Below are positions 1 through 6,275 of a stretch of 6,386 nt of DNA, one piece after another (the first letter of the stretch is position 1; each line of letters opens with the position of its first letter). The stretch is from Oceanospirillaceae bacterium (lineage in GTDB: Bacteria; Pseudomonadota; Gammaproteobacteria; Pseudomonadales; Balneatricaceae): contig DPHB01000018.1 of NCBI GenBank assembly GCA_003521845.1, positions 977 to 7,362 on the forward strand, given 5' to 3'. A program made the position numbers and the translations under genes. The notes below the pieces were generated by a model, which saw only the letters and a program-made list of their open reading frames with translations, was not told the DNA's origin and made no database searches.

Positions 1-314
1 GTAATCAATACCAGTACAAAGCTGGTTACCATGCCTTGGCCGCCAACGGCCCAGGCTTCTAGCACGGGTGCTTCAGATACCAATACGGCAGCTAGGCCGC
101 CTAGGGCGGTAAAACCCATTACCCCAAGGTTTAGAAGGCCTGCGTAACCCCACTGGATGTTAACCCCCAAAGCCATTACGCCTGAGATCAAACACAGGTT
201 CAAGATGGCCAGCATCAAAGACCAGGATTGGCCAAAGCCCACACCTAGTAAGAGTACTGCCATGATGCCAAAGGCTAGGGGAGCGCGATTGTCTTCACTA
301 AATAGTTTATGCAT
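1..314 (-). CDS. livM: LIV/HAAT-family ABC transporter permease, LivM-like (3' part beyond window)
   Basis: This is the N-terminal 104 residues of an inner-membrane permease that would pair with LivH to form the channel of a branched-chain amino acid or amide importer. Translation gives a short polar N-terminus, hydrophobic stretches at about 13-27 and 31-50, then GYAGLLNLG at residues 57-64 and on, matching the LivM-type signature (G-Y-x-G-x-x-x-L-G) in the second half of the N-terminal permease domain. A third hydrophobic stretch follows at 65-80. The ATG at 314 overlaps the livH stop by one base (TAATG), the usual arrangement for coupled translation, and a GGGAAG purine stretch lies upstream. 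The gene runs off the left edge, so full length and substrate class cannot be judged. LivM is favoured over the related urea permease UrtC because of general resemblance only. Confidence 0.88.
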   Translation of the reverse strand, partial: MHKLFSEDNRAPLAFGIMAVLLLGVGFGQSWSLMLAILNLCLISGVMALGVNIQWGYAGLLNLGVMGFTALGGLAAVLVSEAPVLEAWAVGGQGMVTSFVLVLI

Positions 315-1336
315 TAGATCGTCTTCCCTTTAAAGATACCTGTTGGGCGGATCAGTAGCACCACCACTAGTAGAATAAAGGACACGGCAAACTTGTAATC
401 CGTCGACAAGAATTGCGCAAGGCCATTGGGTTCTAGGGATTCTGGCATGAGGTAAATCAGGAACTTCTTGTAAGCGTAAGTTACCATAACTTCCGAGAAG
501 GCGATGATATAACCACCCACAACGGCACCTAGTGGGCTACCGATACCACCGACGATGGCGGCGGCAAACATAGGTAGTAACAGCATAAAGTAGGTGAAGG
601 GCTTAAAGCTCTTGTCTAGGCCATACAAGGTGCCAGCAACCGTGGCTAGGATGGCAACGATGATCCAGGTGATCCACACTACACGGTCTGGGTTGATGCC
701 AGATAGTAGGGCCAGGTCTTCGTTGTCAGAATAGGCACGCATGGCTTTACCTGTACGGGTCTTTTGCAAGAAGTAGAACAAGGCAGCGACGGCAATTAGC
801 GTAATAGCGACCGTGAGTACTTGGGTGGACTTGAGTGCCAAACCTTCGCTTAGGCCAGTGAATTCTTTGAACTCACGGGGCCGAAAGATGAACTTTACAC
901 CATCCATAAAACGCTGGTCTTCGGGGCCAATGATAAAGCGCACCACGGCGTTCATGATAAACATGACACCGGTGGAGACGATGACAAAGATCACCGGGGC
1001 GCTCTTCTTTTCGCGGTAAAACTTGTACACGGCTTGGTCAAAGAACAGGCTTAGGGCGATGGCGCCAACAATGGCAAATGGCAAGGCCAATAGCGCCGTT
1101 GGTAAAAAGCCAAAGCTGATGCCTATGGATTGGAATAGCCAAGTGATTAAAATCACCAACATGGTACCAAAGGCCATTAAATCGCCGTGGGCAAAGTTGG
1201 AAAAGCGTAGGATGCTATAAATCAGGGTAATACCCAAGGCGCCTAGAGCCAGCTGTGAACCATAGGTTAAAGCTGGAATGAGTACGAAGTTGGATAGCAA
1301 TACAATAGCATTAAGAATATCGGTAAATTCTGGCAT
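314..1336 (-). CDS. livH: LIV/HAAT-family ABC transporter permease, LivH-like
   Basis: Complete 340-residue inner-membrane permease, expected to form a heterodimer with LivM and be driven by LivG/LivF. Visible landmarks are the FSNFAHGDLMAFGT segment (residues 45-58), which matches the conserved LivH helix motif, a cytoplasmic coupling-type loop GKAMRAYSDNEDLALLSGI (197-214) with the R-A-x-x-x-N-x-x-x-A pattern, and IVGGIGSPLGAVVGG (261-275), the conserved glycine-rich motif near the C-terminal half. About eight hydrophobic spans are seen. It is somewhat longer than the roughly 300-residue E. coli LivH; the extra length sits in a loop around 140-165 and another at 288-315. The ATG at 1336 is preceded by a near-perfect Shine-Dalgarno. 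The gene begins 13 bases after livF and overlaps livM by one base. The substrate could be branched-chain amino acids, amides or short acids. Confidence 0.92.
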   Translation of the reverse strand: MPEFTDILNAIVLLSNFVLIPALTYGSQLALGALGITLIYSILRFSNFAHGDLMAFGTMLVILITWLFQSIGISFGFLPTALLALPFAIVGAIALSLFFDQAVYKFYREKKSAPVIFVIVSTGVMFIMNAVVRFIIGPEDQRFMDGVKFIFRPREFKEFTGLSEGLALKSTQVLTVAITLIAVAALFYFLQKTRTGKAMRAYSDNEDLALLSGINPDRVVWITWIIVAILATVAGTLYGLDKSFKPFTYFMLLLPMFAAAIVGGIGSPLGAVVGGYIIAFSEVMVTYAYKKFLIYLMPESLEPNGLAQFLSTDYKFAVSFILLVVVLLIRPTGIFKGKTI

Positions 1337-1342
1337 GTTCTA

Positions 1343-1350
1343 ACCTCCTT
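1343..1350 (-). promoter_or_regulatory. Ribosome binding site of livH, fused to the livF stop
   Basis: Read on the minus strand this is AAGGAGGT, an almost complete anti-16S match, six bases before the livH ATG at 1336. Its first A is the last base of the livF TAA, so ribosomes terminating on livF are positioned directly over the livH start region. It is by far the strongest Shine-Dalgarno in the operon and supports the chosen start. Confidence 0.8.
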
Positions 1351-2054
1351 TATCCGCCCAGGAAGGTGCGGCGCACCACTGGGTCGGCCAGAAGTTCTTC
1401 ACCACTGCCCGTATGTTTGTTGGAACCCTGTACCAATACATAGCCTTTATCGGCAATGTTGAGTGCTTGGGCGGCGTTTTGTTCTACCATGAGCACGGCC
1501 AAGCCTTGCTCTTTTACTTCTAGAATACGGTCAAACAGCTCGTCCATGACGATGGGGGAAACACCCGCAGTTGGCTCGTCCAGCATCAGTACGCTAGGTT
1601 GCGTCATCATGGCACGGCCTACGGCTACTTGCTGGCGCTGGCCACCGGACAGTTCGCCGGCATTTTGAAAGCGTTTTTCTTTGAGGATAGGGAACAGGTC
1701 GTAGATTTGTTCCATGGTATCTAGAAAATTGTCGGTGCGTAGGTAAGCGCCCATCTCTAGGTTTTCCTCTACGGTCATGCCGGCAAACACGTTGTTGGTT
1801 TGCGGTACGAAGGCGATGCCTTCTTTAACGCGATCTTGGGGTGACATGGTGGTAATGTCCTTGTCACCAATGCTGACTTTACCCAAACGTAGGTCCAGCA
1901 TACCTAGGCAGGCTTTCATAGCGGTGGACTTGCCGGCACCGTTAGGGCCAACGATAACGGCAATTTCGCCCTTGTCGACGGTCACGGTACAGTTGTTGAG
2001 AATGTCTGCACCACCATAACCACCGGTCATTTGGTTGGCTTCAAAATAGCTCAT
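1350..2054 (-). CDS. livF: LIV/HAAT-family ABC transporter ATP-binding protein, LivF-like
   Basis: Complete 234-residue cytoplasmic ATPase, the usual LivF length. Motifs in order: Walker A GPNGAGKST (36-44), Q-loop VPQ (Gln85), ABC signature LSGGQ (135-139), Walker B VLMLDEPTAG (155-164) and the segment VLMVEQN (187-193). The last places Gln where most ABC ATPases have the switch histidine; VEQN is a normal trait of the LivF family, so this is not a defect. The C-terminus ends in RRTFLGG, close to the family's usual R-x-x-Y/F-L-G. It should pair with LivG as the nucleotide-binding heterodimer under LivH/LivM. The ATG at 2054 lies 3 bases after the livG stop, with AAGGA nine bases upstream inside the livG end. 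Amide or urea transport (UrtE-like) is an alternative substrate class. Confidence 0.93.
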   Translation of the reverse strand: MSYFEANQMTGGYGGADILNNCTVTVDKGEIAVIVGPNGAGKSTAMKACLGMLDLRLGKVSIGDKDITTMSPQDRVKEGIAFVPQTNNVFAGMTVEENLEMGAYLRTDNFLDTMEQIYDLFPILKEKRFQNAGELSGGQRQQVAVGRAMMTQPSVLMLDEPTAGVSPIVMDELFDRILEVKEQGLAVLMVEQNAAQALNIADKGYVLVQGSNKHTGSGEELLADPVVRRTFLGG

Positions 2055-2057
2055 AAT

Positions 2058-2843
2058 TTAGTTTCCTTGCGCCGGCTTTTTGTTTTTCAAACCGCGGCCA
2101 AGATATGCCTCGATAACCGCTTCGTTGCTAATGACTTCTTGGGCGCTGCCCTGAGCCAATACGGCGCCTTCGGCCATTACGATAACCGGATCACATAAGC
2201 GACCAATAAAGTCCATGTCGTGCTCGATCATGCAGAAGGTGTAGTTCTGTTCTTCGTTTAAACGCACGATAGCGTGGCCTATTTCGCGTAGAAGGGAGCG
2301 GTTTACACCAGCGCCTACTTCGTCTAGCAATACCACCTTGGCATCCACCATCATGGTGCGGCCTAGTTCAACCAGTTTTTTCTGACCACCGGATAGGTTG
2401 CCGGCCAACTCTTGTGCCACGTGACTGAGGTTGAGGAAGTCTATAACCTCCAGTGCACGGTCGCGAATTTTTGCTTCTTGGCTGCGCACGATAGATGGGC
2501 GGAACCAAGCATTCATGAGATCTTCGCCGGCTTGTTGGGCAGGTACCATCATCAGGTTTTCTAACACTGTGAGGGTAGTGAATTCATGGGCAATTTGGAA
2601 AGTACGTAACAAGCCTTTATGGAATAGTTCGTACGGTGGTAGGCCAGTGACATCTTCGCCATCCAGATAAATTTTACCTGAAGTAGGGGTGATGTTGCCG
2701 GCGATCATGTTAAACATGGTGGTCTTGCCAGCCCCGTTAGGGCCGATGAGGCCCGTGATGGAACCCTTGGCAATTTCTATGGAAGCATTGTTGACGGCAT
2801 GTACACCGCCAAAATGTTTACTCACACAATCGACTTTGATCAT
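2058..2843 (-). CDS. livG: LIV/HAAT-family ABC transporter ATP-binding protein, LivG-like
   Basis: Cytoplasmic ATPase of 261 residues from the ATG at 2843. Motifs: Walker A GPNGAGKTT (34-42), Q-loop RTFQ (Gln83), signature LSGGQ (150-154), Walker B VVLLDEVGAG (170-179) with the catalytic Glu present, and switch His208 in MIEHDMD. The Walker B continuation reads DEV where E. coli LivG-type proteins have DEP. The reading frame stays open upstream to a TTG at 2984, which would give 308 residues. I prefer 2843 for three reasons: it has AGGA at seven-base spacing, gives the normal family length, and the TTG directly abuts a good -10 hexamer so it would lie upstream of the mRNA start. The 47 extra residues look protein-like, so the longer form is not excluded. 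It is first of the livGFHM operon and is followed by livF after 3 bases. Confidence 0.92.
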   Translation of the reverse strand: MIKVDCVSKHFGGVHAVNNASIEIAKGSITGLIGPNGAGKTTMFNMIAGNITPTSGKIYLDGEDVTGLPPYELFHKGLLRTFQIAHEFTTLTVLENLMMVPAQQAGEDLMNAWFRPSIVRSQEAKIRDRALEVIDFLNLSHVAQELAGNLSGGQKKLVELGRTMMVDAKVVLLDEVGAGVNRSLLREIGHAIVRLNEEQNYTFCMIEHDMDFIGRLCDPVIVMAEGAVLAQGSAQEVISNEAVIEAYLGRGLKNKKPAQGN

Positions 2844-2850
2844 TGGGCGA

Positions 2851-2854
2851 TCCT
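2851..2854 (-). promoter_or_regulatory. Ribosome binding site deciding the livG start
   Basis: Minus-strand AGGA with a seven-base spacer before the ATG at 2843. The only upstream in-frame alternatives are TTG or CTG codons, so this site favours the 261-residue LivG. Confidence 0.6.
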
Positions 2855-2940
2855 GTTTTAGGTAGTTCTGGCCGGATAAGGCTTGGTCTACCGTTTTTTT
2901 AAATTGTGGCGACAAATAGTACTGTAGCCTGTTTGACGAC

Positions 2941-2964
2941 AAAGCCGACAGATTAGTCGGCTTT
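2941..2964 (-). other. Perfect 9-bp hairpin at the 5' end of the liv leader
   Basis: AAAGCCGAC at 2941-2949 is exactly complementary to GTCGGCTTT at 2956-2964, with a six-base loop. If the predicted promoter start near 2967 is right, this stem occupies roughly the first 27 nt of the transcript. No run of T follows on the minus strand, so it is not a standard intrinsic terminator. A 5' stabilising hairpin or a protein/sRNA target is more likely; function is inferred. The remaining leader to the livG ATG shows no known riboswitch that I recognise. Confidence 0.55.
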
Positions 2965-2973
2965 AAAGGGCTC

Positions 2974-3003
2974 AGTATACTCAATAGGTGGGGTTTGAGC
3001 CAA
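2974..3003 (-). promoter_or_regulatory. Predicted sigma70-type promoter of the liv operon
   Basis: On the minus strand a -35-like TTGGCT (3003-2998, four of six to consensus) is followed after 18 bases by TATACT (2979-2974, five of six). Transcription would start near 2967, leaving a leader of about 124 nt before the livG ATG. It lies between the aldolase-like gene and livG, as expected for an independent operon. No operator could be named. Confidence 0.5.
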
Positions 3004-3067
3004 GCAAAGCAGGGGGGTGGAGGGTGGGGATGTCTTAAATGTGAAAGTTTTGGCGCGGGTGTGATAA
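2980..3067 (-). terminator. C-rich, G-poor tract, possible Rho utilisation region
   Basis: Read on the minus strand, these 88 bases hold about 37 C and only about 9 G, with little self-pairing. The core, at about 3012-3030, is almost pure C and A/T. Such C>G bubbles are the hallmark of rut sites. It follows the stop of the aldolase-like gene and its REP-like hairpin and precedes the liv promoter, so it could stop read-through into liv. This is inferred from composition only. Confidence 0.35.
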
Positions 3068-3117
3068 GGGACAGGCACTTTTTCTACCGCTGCGCGGCGA
3101 AACAAGAGCCAGTCCCC
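3068..3117 (-). repeat. REP-like palindromic element, copy A
   Basis: On the minus strand it begins GGGGACTGGCTCTT and ends AAAAGTGCCTGTCCC, so the two ends are imperfect inverted repeats. The centre folds into a second stem: TTTC pairs with GAAA and CCGC with GCGG around a GCA triloop. The same ends occur in two more copies at the right edge of the window. It lies 19 bases past the stop of the aldolase-like gene and could act as its 3' stabilising or terminating hairpin. It resembles the REP/REPIN elements mobilised by RAYT-type IS200-like transposases; none is encoded here. Confidence 0.75.
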
Positions 3118-3136
3118 TGTCCTATGTAGGCAAGAG

Positions 3137-3892
3137 CTAGCTGCGGTAATCTGGTTCTTCGCGATCCAGTATTTCTTTGAGTTCGTTGAGGTGCTGTTCG
3201 GCAAAACCAAAGCCGTAGTTTTCCCACTGTTGCGCAGTTTTTTCGGCTACTTCGTCAGACACTAGTAACAGTTCTTGGCCTGTGGCATAGGCATCAATGA
3301 CGGTTTGTGCTGCGCGTTCAAAGTAATACAGATCATCAAAACACTGGGCAATATTTTCGCCAGCGACCAAGAGGCCATGATTGCCCATAAGTAGCACTTT
3401 TTTATCACCTAGCAAGCTAGATAAACGCTCGGCCTCATCACCCAAACCCATGCCGTCAAAGCCAGTATCAAAAGCAATCCGGTTATAATAGCGCATGGTA
3501 TTCTGGTCAATTGGTGGCATGTTTGCGTCTTTCAGGCAGGACATAGCTAAGGCATAGCGCGAGTGTACGTGCATTAGGCAGCGAGCATGCGGTACATTGC
3601 GGTGCAAGGCGCCGTGAATGGCCCAGGTGGTAGGGTCTGGAGCGTTAGGGCGCTGCATGGTGTCGGCGTCGTTGGCATCTAGCAGAAGCAGTTCGCTGGC
3701 TCTGACATTACTAAAATGACGGCCACGTGGATTGCATAGAAATTGACTGCCATCTTCGGATACGGCAAAGCTAAAGTGGTTGGCGATGGACTCGTGCATA
3801 TTAAGGCGTGCGGTCCAACGAAAACAAGCCGCTAGATCTACGCGTGCTTGTTGAATCAAGTTGTTATCAATGGCGTGAATAGTGGCTGTCAT
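3137..3892 (-). CDS. Class II aldolase/adducin head-domain protein
   Basis: A 251-residue cytoplasmic protein with one class II aldolase/adducin fold spanning nearly all of it. Seen: ANHFSFAV (37-44) where the family has its phosphate-loop G-N-x-S region, WAIHGALHR (90-98), the metal-binding pair H-V-H (His108, His110) and NHGLLVAG (171-178) supplying the third zinc ligand, His172. In fuculose-phosphate aldolase the catalytic Glu stands just before the Trp of the W-x-x-H motif; here that position reads T-T-W, so classical aldol chemistry is doubtful. Many family members of unknown function share this trait. The ATG at 3892 has GAGGTG four bases upstream. It is divergent from the DMT transporter and precedes the liv operon, but is probably a separate unit. 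The substrate is unknown; I assign no gene name. Confidence 0.85.
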   Translation of the reverse strand: MTATIHAIDNNLIQQARVDLAACFRWTARLNMHESIANHFSFAVSEDGSQFLCNPRGRHFSNVRASELLLLDANDADTMQRPNAPDPTTWAIHGALHRNVPHARCLMHVHSRYALAMSCLKDANMPPIDQNTMRYYNRIAFDTGFDGMGLGDEAERLSSLLGDKKVLLMGNHGLLVAGENIAQCFDDLYYFERAAQTVIDAYATGQELLLVSDEVAEKTAQQWENYGFGFAEQHLNELKEILDREEPDYRS

Positions 3893-3934
3893 GTGACACC
3901 TCGGTTGGATTTATTGTCGATTATTCATGGCTCC

Positions 3935-3964
3935 ACAATAGCGCCAACTTGTACTCCTGTGCAA
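3935..3964 (-). promoter_or_regulatory. Candidate promoter of the aldolase-like gene
   Basis: Minus-strand TTGCAC (3964-3959) and TATTGT (3940-3935) are 18 bases apart, each four of six to consensus or slightly better. The transcript would start near 3928 with a leader of about 36 nt. The -35 box lies inside the near-palindrome at 3947-3966, which suggests control by a dimeric regulator. Both hexamers are weak, so this is tentative. Confidence 0.3.
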
Positions 3965-3966
3965 GT
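3947..3966. promoter_or_regulatory. Near-perfect 20-bp palindrome, candidate operator
   Basis: ACTTGTAC, a TCCT spacer, then GTGCAAGT: eight-base arms with a single mismatch. It sits in the divergent region between the aldolase-like gene and the DMT transporter and covers the predicted -35 box of the former. The size and symmetry fit a helix-turn-helix dimer site, but I cannot name the regulator. The rest of this intergenic region (3893-4104) shows only a TATGAT at 4053-4058 that could be a -10 box for the transporter, without a convincing -35. Confidence 0.35.
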
Positions 3967-4104
3967 AGTTGCGCCTCAATATATGCATGGTCTGGGATAA
4001 GTAAAAGCAAGTCTGGCATCGTGTGAAATAAGTAGATATAGTGCTTCATTGTTATGATTTGCAGGCTCTGCTAAGTGCACCTGCTGTTAAGTTGAGTGCT
4101 GCTT

Positions 4105-5007
4105 ATGTCCTTACAGTCGCCTAGTGCAAACTTTGCTTCCATGAGCGTGTTATTTGGCGCCGCTATCTGGGGTGTCTATTGGATCCCTTTACGGCATCTA
4201 GAAGAAGCAGGGCTTTCTGGAGCTTGGCCGGTGGCCTTGCTGAATATTGCGCCTGTTTTATTGTTTGCAGTATGGAGCTTTGCTAACTGGCCGAAACATC
4301 GACATCACCTTGGTGCTGCTTTGATTATTGGTTTGTTGACCGGATTGGCCTTTGCCTTATATGGCGTTGCCTTGATTTACACGTCCGTAATGCGGGCCAC
4401 GCTACTCTACTATTTGACACCTATTTGGGCCACCTTAATTGGCATGTATTGGTTGCATGAAAAGGCTACCTGGCAACGTTGGTTGGCTATTGTTGGCGGT
4501 CTCGGTGGGCTTTCCATATTAGTCTCGGGCGGTTCGGCGGTGGCGTTGAATATTGGCGACTTGTTTGGCTTGTTGTCGGGTATCTTTTGGGCAGTTGGCG
4601 CGTCTATGATTAAACGCTTGCCTAAGGTCCCTTTGCCCACTATGGCCATGTTTCAATCGGTCTCCATTGTATTAGGTGCCTTAGGCTTAGGCTTGTTCGT
4701 AGGCAACCAAGGCATGTTGACCTTAGATCAAATGTGGACTGCAGTGCCTATTTCCTTGGCGGTATCGGTGTTTATGATTATCCCTGGGGCAATTCTATTG
4801 ATTTGGGCGCAGAAGTTTCTCTCGCCGGGGCGCGTGGGGTTGTTGATGATGTCGGAAGTTTTGGTGGCGGCCATGACAGCAAGCTATTTGCTACCGGGTG
4901 AGCGTATGTCGTTATTGGAATGGGTGGGCGCTTTGTTAATTGTTGGTGCTTGTTTGATAGAAATTCTGTTTACACCTATGGAGCAAGCGCACCCGCCTAA
5001 TCATTAG
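4105..5007 (+). CDS. EamA/DMT-superfamily inner-membrane transporter
   Basis: A 300-residue polytopic protein with two tandem EamA repeats. Counting from the ATG, ten hydrophobic spans lie at roughly 14-32, 41-60, 70-92, 95-117, 124-141, 150-168, 179-200, 211-235, 244-263 and 270-289, the standard drug/metabolite-transporter layout. The first repeat shows the usual helix-4 Y-x-T-P pattern (YYLTPIWA, about 102-109), and the opening helix has W-G-x-Y-W. Members export or import amino acids, nucleotides or other small metabolites; the sequence alone does not give the substrate. I chose the ATG at 4105, with GAG eight bases upstream, over a GTG at 4096 that adds three residues. It is divergent from the aldolase-like gene and 102 bp upstream of an acyl-CoA dehydrogenase on the same strand, with no evident terminator between. 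Confidence 0.87.
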   Translation: MSLQSPSANFASMSVLFGAAIWGVYWIPLRHLEEAGLSGAWPVALLNIAPVLLFAVWSFANWPKHRHHLGAALIIGLLTGLAFALYGVALIYTSVMRATLLYYLTPIWATLIGMYWLHEKATWQRWLAIVGGLGGLSILVSGGSAVALNIGDLFGLLSGIFWAVGASMIKRLPKVPLPTMAMFQSVSIVLGALGLGLFVGNQGMLTLDQMWTAVPISLAVSVFMIIPGAILLIWAQKFLSPGRVGLLMMSEVLVAAMTASYLLPGERMSLLEWVGALLIVGACLIEILFTPMEQAHPPNH

Positions 5008-5051
5008 TTTTTGCATAGGCTGTTGTTATACACATGCCCAATAGATAAAAG

Positions 5052-5080
5052 TTGACTAGGCGTTAAAGTATGAGGCTATT
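5052..5080 (+). promoter_or_regulatory. Weak candidate promoter of the acyl-CoA dehydrogenase gene
   Basis: TTGACT (5052-5057, five of six) has a poor -10 partner, GCTATT at 5075-5080, after 17 bases. It is the only promoter-like pairing I can see in the gap after the transporter gene; co-transcription with the transporter is equally possible. Confidence 0.22.
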
Positions 5081-5109
5081 GAAGAACTAACCCAAGCTGA
5101 TTAAGACCT

Positions 5110-6267
5110 ATGGATTTATCTCTCACCGAAGAACAAAGCATGATTCAAGATATGGCGCACAAGTTTGCCCAGTCTGAATTAGCCCCTGTGGCAGAAAAGC
5201 TAGATCAAGAAGGTGACCGTGAAGGTTTCCTAGCTAACTTAAAGCAACTCGCCGAACTCGGGTTTATGGGCTTGAGCGTACACGGTGAATATGGCGGCAC
5301 CGAAGCCGATGCTGTGGTGTTTAGTTTGGCGATTACCGAAGTGGCTAAAGCTTGTGCGTCTACCGCCGTGACCATGTCTGTGACCAATATGGTGGCAGAA
5401 GTGATACAGGCCGTGGCTTCGGAAGAGCAGAAAAAAAATTATCTACCCAAGCTATGTAGCGGTGAATATGCTGCTGGTGGTTTCTGTTTGACCGAATCCA
5501 CAGCAGGTTCCGATCCTTCGGCCATGAAAACCTCTGCTGTGTTAGATGGTGATGAGTGGGTGTTAAACGGCGCCAAACAATTTATTTCTAGTGCCGAATA
5601 TGCTGGCGTATTTGTGGTGTGGGCGGTAACGGACAAAGAAGCGGCCAGAGGTAAAGGGATATCTTGTTTTCTAGTGGAAAATGGTACTCCCGGGTTGATC
5701 ATTTCTAAAGCCGAAAAGAAAATGGGCCAGCATGCCTCGGCGACTAATGAAGTAGTATTCGATAACTGCCGTATTGCCAAATCTGCCTTGATGGGCGAGC
5801 TAAACCAAGGCTTTAAAATCGCTGTTACTGAGTTGGCTGGTGGCCGTATTGGCATTGGTTCCTTAGCCTTGGGTATCGGCTTGGCAGCCATGGATTTTGC
5901 CCGCGAGTATTTGCTAGAACGTAAGCAATTTGGTCAGCCGCTAGCTAATTTCCAAGGTTTGCAGTGGCAGTTGGCCGATGCTTATACGGAGTTGGAAGCG
6001 GCGCGCTTGTTGTTGATGAGTGCTGCAGATTTGAAGAGCAAGGGGCAGCCTTTTGCCAAGCAGGCTTCTATGGCCAAGCTATTTGCTTCAGAAAAGGCCA
6101 ATCAGGCTTGTTATACCGCTTTGCAGATGATGGGTGGTTATGGCTATATCAAAGAGTTTCCCCTAGAACGTTACGCGCGCGACGTGCGAATTACCTCGAT
6201 TTATGAGGGTACTAGTGAAATTCAACGTTTGATTATTGCCCGAGAGTTGCTTCGCGAGGTTGGGTAG
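5110..6267 (+). CDS. Acyl-CoA dehydrogenase (short/medium-chain type, FAD-dependent)
   Basis: Complete 385-residue cytoplasmic flavoenzyme, normal length for the SCAD/MCAD group, which forms the alpha,beta double bond of acyl-CoA and passes electrons to ETF. Domain order is the N-terminal helical domain (1-120), the beta domain starting with CLTESTAGSD (126-135, the first family signature and FAD contact), and the C-terminal helical domain. The latter contains RKQFGQPL (271-278) and the second signature QMMGGYGYIKEFPLERYARD (339-358), then IYEGTSEIQ, where Glu366 occupies the usual catalytic-base position of SCAD/MCAD. Isovaleryl- and long-chain-type enzymes place that base elsewhere, so they are less likely. 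Chain length and branching cannot be fixed. The start ATG has only a weak AAGA site. The gene ends nine bases before REP-like copy B1. Proximity to a LIV-type transporter hints at amino-acid degradation but is not proof. Confidence 0.93.
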   Translation: MDLSLTEEQSMIQDMAHKFAQSELAPVAEKLDQEGDREGFLANLKQLAELGFMGLSVHGEYGGTEADAVVFSLAITEVAKACASTAVTMSVTNMVAEVIQAVASEEQKKNYLPKLCSGEYAAGGFCLTESTAGSDPSAMKTSAVLDGDEWVLNGAKQFISSAEYAGVFVVWAVTDKEAARGKGISCFLVENGTPGLIISKAEKKMGQHASATNEVVFDNCRIAKSALMGELNQGFKIAVTELAGGRIGIGSLALGIGLAAMDFAREYLLERKQFGQPLANFQGLQWQLADAYTELEAARLLLMSAADLKSKGQPFAKQASMAKLFASEKANQACYTALQMMGGYGYIKEFPLERYARDVRITSIYEGTSEIQRLIIARELLREVG

Positions 6268-6275
6268 GGATATAT

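Noticed and set aside
2941..2964. The perfect hairpin as an intrinsic terminator of the aldolase-like gene
   Set aside because: No T-run follows on either strand beyond the three T of the stem itself, and it lies downstream of a good promoter, not just after the gene.
3012..3029. Canonical G-quadruplex on the plus strand
   Set aside because: Only three runs of three or more G lie close enough together; the fourth run (2990-2993) is 18 bases away, so a standard three-tetrad motif is not met.
2953..3210. 85-codon minus-strand open frame overlapping the aldolase-like gene end and the intergenic region
   Set aside because: Its middle is just the translation of REP-like copy A (reads TGDWLLF then KVPVP), it overlaps the aldolase-like C-terminus out of frame, covers the liv promoter, and has no family resemblance.
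3893..5109. Known fatty-acid or branched-chain regulator boxes (FadR, LiuR/PsrA type) near the acyl-CoA dehydrogenase or transporter
   Set aside because: No match to the consensus palindromes that I know for these regulators could be read in either intergenic region.
5439..5891. 150-codon minus-strand open frame inside the acyl-CoA dehydrogenase gene
   Set aside because: Lies antisense to a clearly conserved enzyme region including its FAD signature; no domain, no convincing ribosome site. Treated as a shadow frame, as are the shorter frames antisense to livH, livF, livG and the transporter.
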